DNA of 23,079 nt, taken from contig JAOQAA010000510.1 in the NCBI GenBank assembly GCA_025963815.1, forward strand, positions 1 through 23,079, written 5' to 3'. The DNA comes from Capsulimonas sp. Its GTDB lineage: Bacteria > Armatimonadota > Armatimonadia > Armatimonadales > Capsulimonadaceae. Made by a program: the position numbers and the translations under genes. Each line of letters opens with the position of its first letter. Position 1 is the first letter of the stretch. Below are positions 22,335 to 23,079 of the stretch, one piece after another. The notes below the pieces were generated by a model, which ran no database searches, was not told where the DNA came from, and was given only the letters and a program-made list of their open reading frames with translations.

Positions 22335-22850
22335 TTGGAGAATTCAACGGCGAAAGAACTCACGGCGCGGCCGATCGATGCGGGCGTTTCCATCGGGCAC
22401 GTGCATTTGAAGGTGGCGAACCTCGACCGGGCGCTGGCTTTTTATCAGGGTGTGCTGGGGTTTGAAGTGGTCGTGCGAATGGGAGACAGCGCGGCGTTTA
22501 TTTCGGCCGGCGGCTACCATCACCACATCGGGCTGAACACCTGGGAAAGCAAGGGCGGATCTCCCCCACCCCCGGGAACCACAGGCCTCTACCATGTGGC
22601 GATTCTATACCCAACGCGGGCGGCGCTGGCCGACGCCTTGAAACGGCTGATCGCGGCGGGGATTTCTCTGGACGGCGCGAGCGACCATGGCGTCAGCGAA
22701 GCGTTGTATCTGTCTGATCCGGACGGAAACGGCGTAGAGCTTTACTGGGACCGGCCGCGCGATCAATGGCCGCTGACTCCCGAAGGCGAAGTGACGATGT
22801 ACACACGGCGTCTGGATTTGCAGGGATTGCTCGCGGCGGATGCAGTGTAA
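22335..22850 (+). CDS. VOC-family protein (glyoxalase/extradiol dioxygenase fold)
   Basis: A 171-residue protein with paired beta-alpha-beta-beta-beta units of the vicinal oxygen chelate superfamily, like the CatE/YfiE-type group. Visible parts: IGHVHLKVANLDRALAFYQ with the first-metal-ligand H, GGYHHHIGLNTW, GLYHVAILYPTRAALADALK, and SDPDGNGVELYWDRP with the final glutamate ligand. The TTG start is fixed by AAGGAG 7 bases upstream. The next gene starts 54 bases later on the same strand, so they may form an operon. The reaction cannot be told from the sequence: glyoxalase, fosfomycin-resistance and dioxygenase roles all use this fold. Confidence 0.85.
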   Translation: MENSTAKELTARPIDAGVSIGHVHLKVANLDRALAFYQGVLGFEVVVRMGDSAAFISAGGYHHHIGLNTWESKGGSPPPPGTTGLYHVAILYPTRAALADALKRLIAAGISLDGASDHGVSEALYLSDPDGNGVELYWDRPRDQWPLTPEGEVTMYTRRLDLQGLLAADAV

Positions 22851-22904
22851 AGAATATCACGGACGGGTAAAGTAAGCCACGAATTCACGCGAGAGGAGCG
22901 GCTT

Positions 22905-23079
22905 ATGAGCACGATCACGAAAGATTTCGAAGAGTTTATGAAGCGGCGCACGAAAGCGGCGAACGCTTATGTGAACGGAGACGCGAAACCGCTGAGCGGC
23001 TTGACGGCGCAAAAATCGCCCGCGACGTTCTTTGGTCCTGGCGGCGGCTTTACTCAAGGCGCTGGGGATGTGCAGTCAC
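22905..23079 (+). CDS. SnoaL/NTF2-like (ketosteroid isomerase-fold) protein, 3' part missing
   Basis: An open frame runs from ATG 22905 to the window end (58 codons and one extra base) with no stop, so the gene is partial. GAGAGGAG lies 6 bases before the ATG. The start has an amphipathic helix (DFEEFMKRRTKAANAYV), then NGDAKPLSGL, then SPATFFGPGGGF and QGAGDV, which is the cone-shaped NTF2/SnoaL/DUF4440-like pattern of small ligand-binding or isomerase proteins. It follows the VOC gene on the same strand. Its full length and active residues are outside the window. Confidence 0.7.
   Translation, partial: MSTITKDFEEFMKRRTKAANAYVNGDAKPLSGLTAQKSPATFFGPGGGFTQGAGDVQS

Noticed and set aside
1..23079. 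tRNA, rRNA, CRISPR array or riboswitch
   Set aside because: No cloverleaf, rRNA-like segment, regularly spaced repeat series or known aptamer pattern was recognised in the intergenic regions.

Overview
The window is GC-rich chromosomal DNA (sampled lines are near 65-68% G+C) from a bacterium. Most of it is a long housekeeping operon in the order efp, membrane protein, accB, pilin-like, accC, membrane protein, nusB, GNAT, dcd, esterase, folD, ispA. The accB-accC-nusB-folD-ispA core resembles the Firmicutes-type arrangement. High G+C, a pilin-like gene between accB and accC, a Rieske protein, an HD-GYP protein and an ECF module make me lean towards Armatimonadota (Capsulimonas-like). That placement is inference and only moderately secure.

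Layout. 1-140: a 35-bp perfect inverted repeat that looks like a REPIN/MITE. 174-1681 (minus): a Rieske iron-sulfur protein, a small YtkA/FixH-like lipoprotein and an OsmC-family protein. 1868-11173 (plus): the large operon, starting at a good sigma-A-like promoter in front of elongation factor P and ending at a strong palindrome. It covers EF-P, acetyl-CoA carboxylase BCCP and biotin carboxylase, NusB, a dUMP-forming-type dCTP deaminase, FolD and a farnesyl-diphosphate-synthase-type enzyme. Less expected members sit among them: two membrane proteins (one with eight clustered cysteines), a pilin-like protein, a GNAT acetyltransferase and an SGNH/sialate-type esterase without a signal peptide. 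11215-14743 (minus): a translationally coupled set of aldo/keto reductase, NAD(P)HX epimerase/dehydratase and an FHA membrane protein, with a promoter at 14810-14838. 14940-17466 (plus): a tandem HD-GYP protein and a diacylglycerol/lipid kinase with a C-terminal membrane anchor, followed by a bidirectional terminator. 17565-20052 (minus): an ECF sigma factor, zinc-type anti-sigma factor, LTxxQ (Spy/CpxP-like) periplasmic protein and exported DUF5666-like Gly-rich protein, probably an envelope-stress module.

20100-22330 is an AT-rich island (one counted 60-base line is 32% G+C) with a single gene: a 623-residue SIR2-like domain joined to a TPR region. It is the best candidate for a poorly described system, probably an NAD-consuming anti-phage defence protein, and looks horizontally acquired. 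After it, GC-rich host DNA resumes with a glyoxalase/VOC protein and the start of a SnoaL/NTF2-like protein cut by the window end.

No rRNA, tRNA, CRISPR array or transposase gene was recognised. No stretch above 300 bases lacks a gene.
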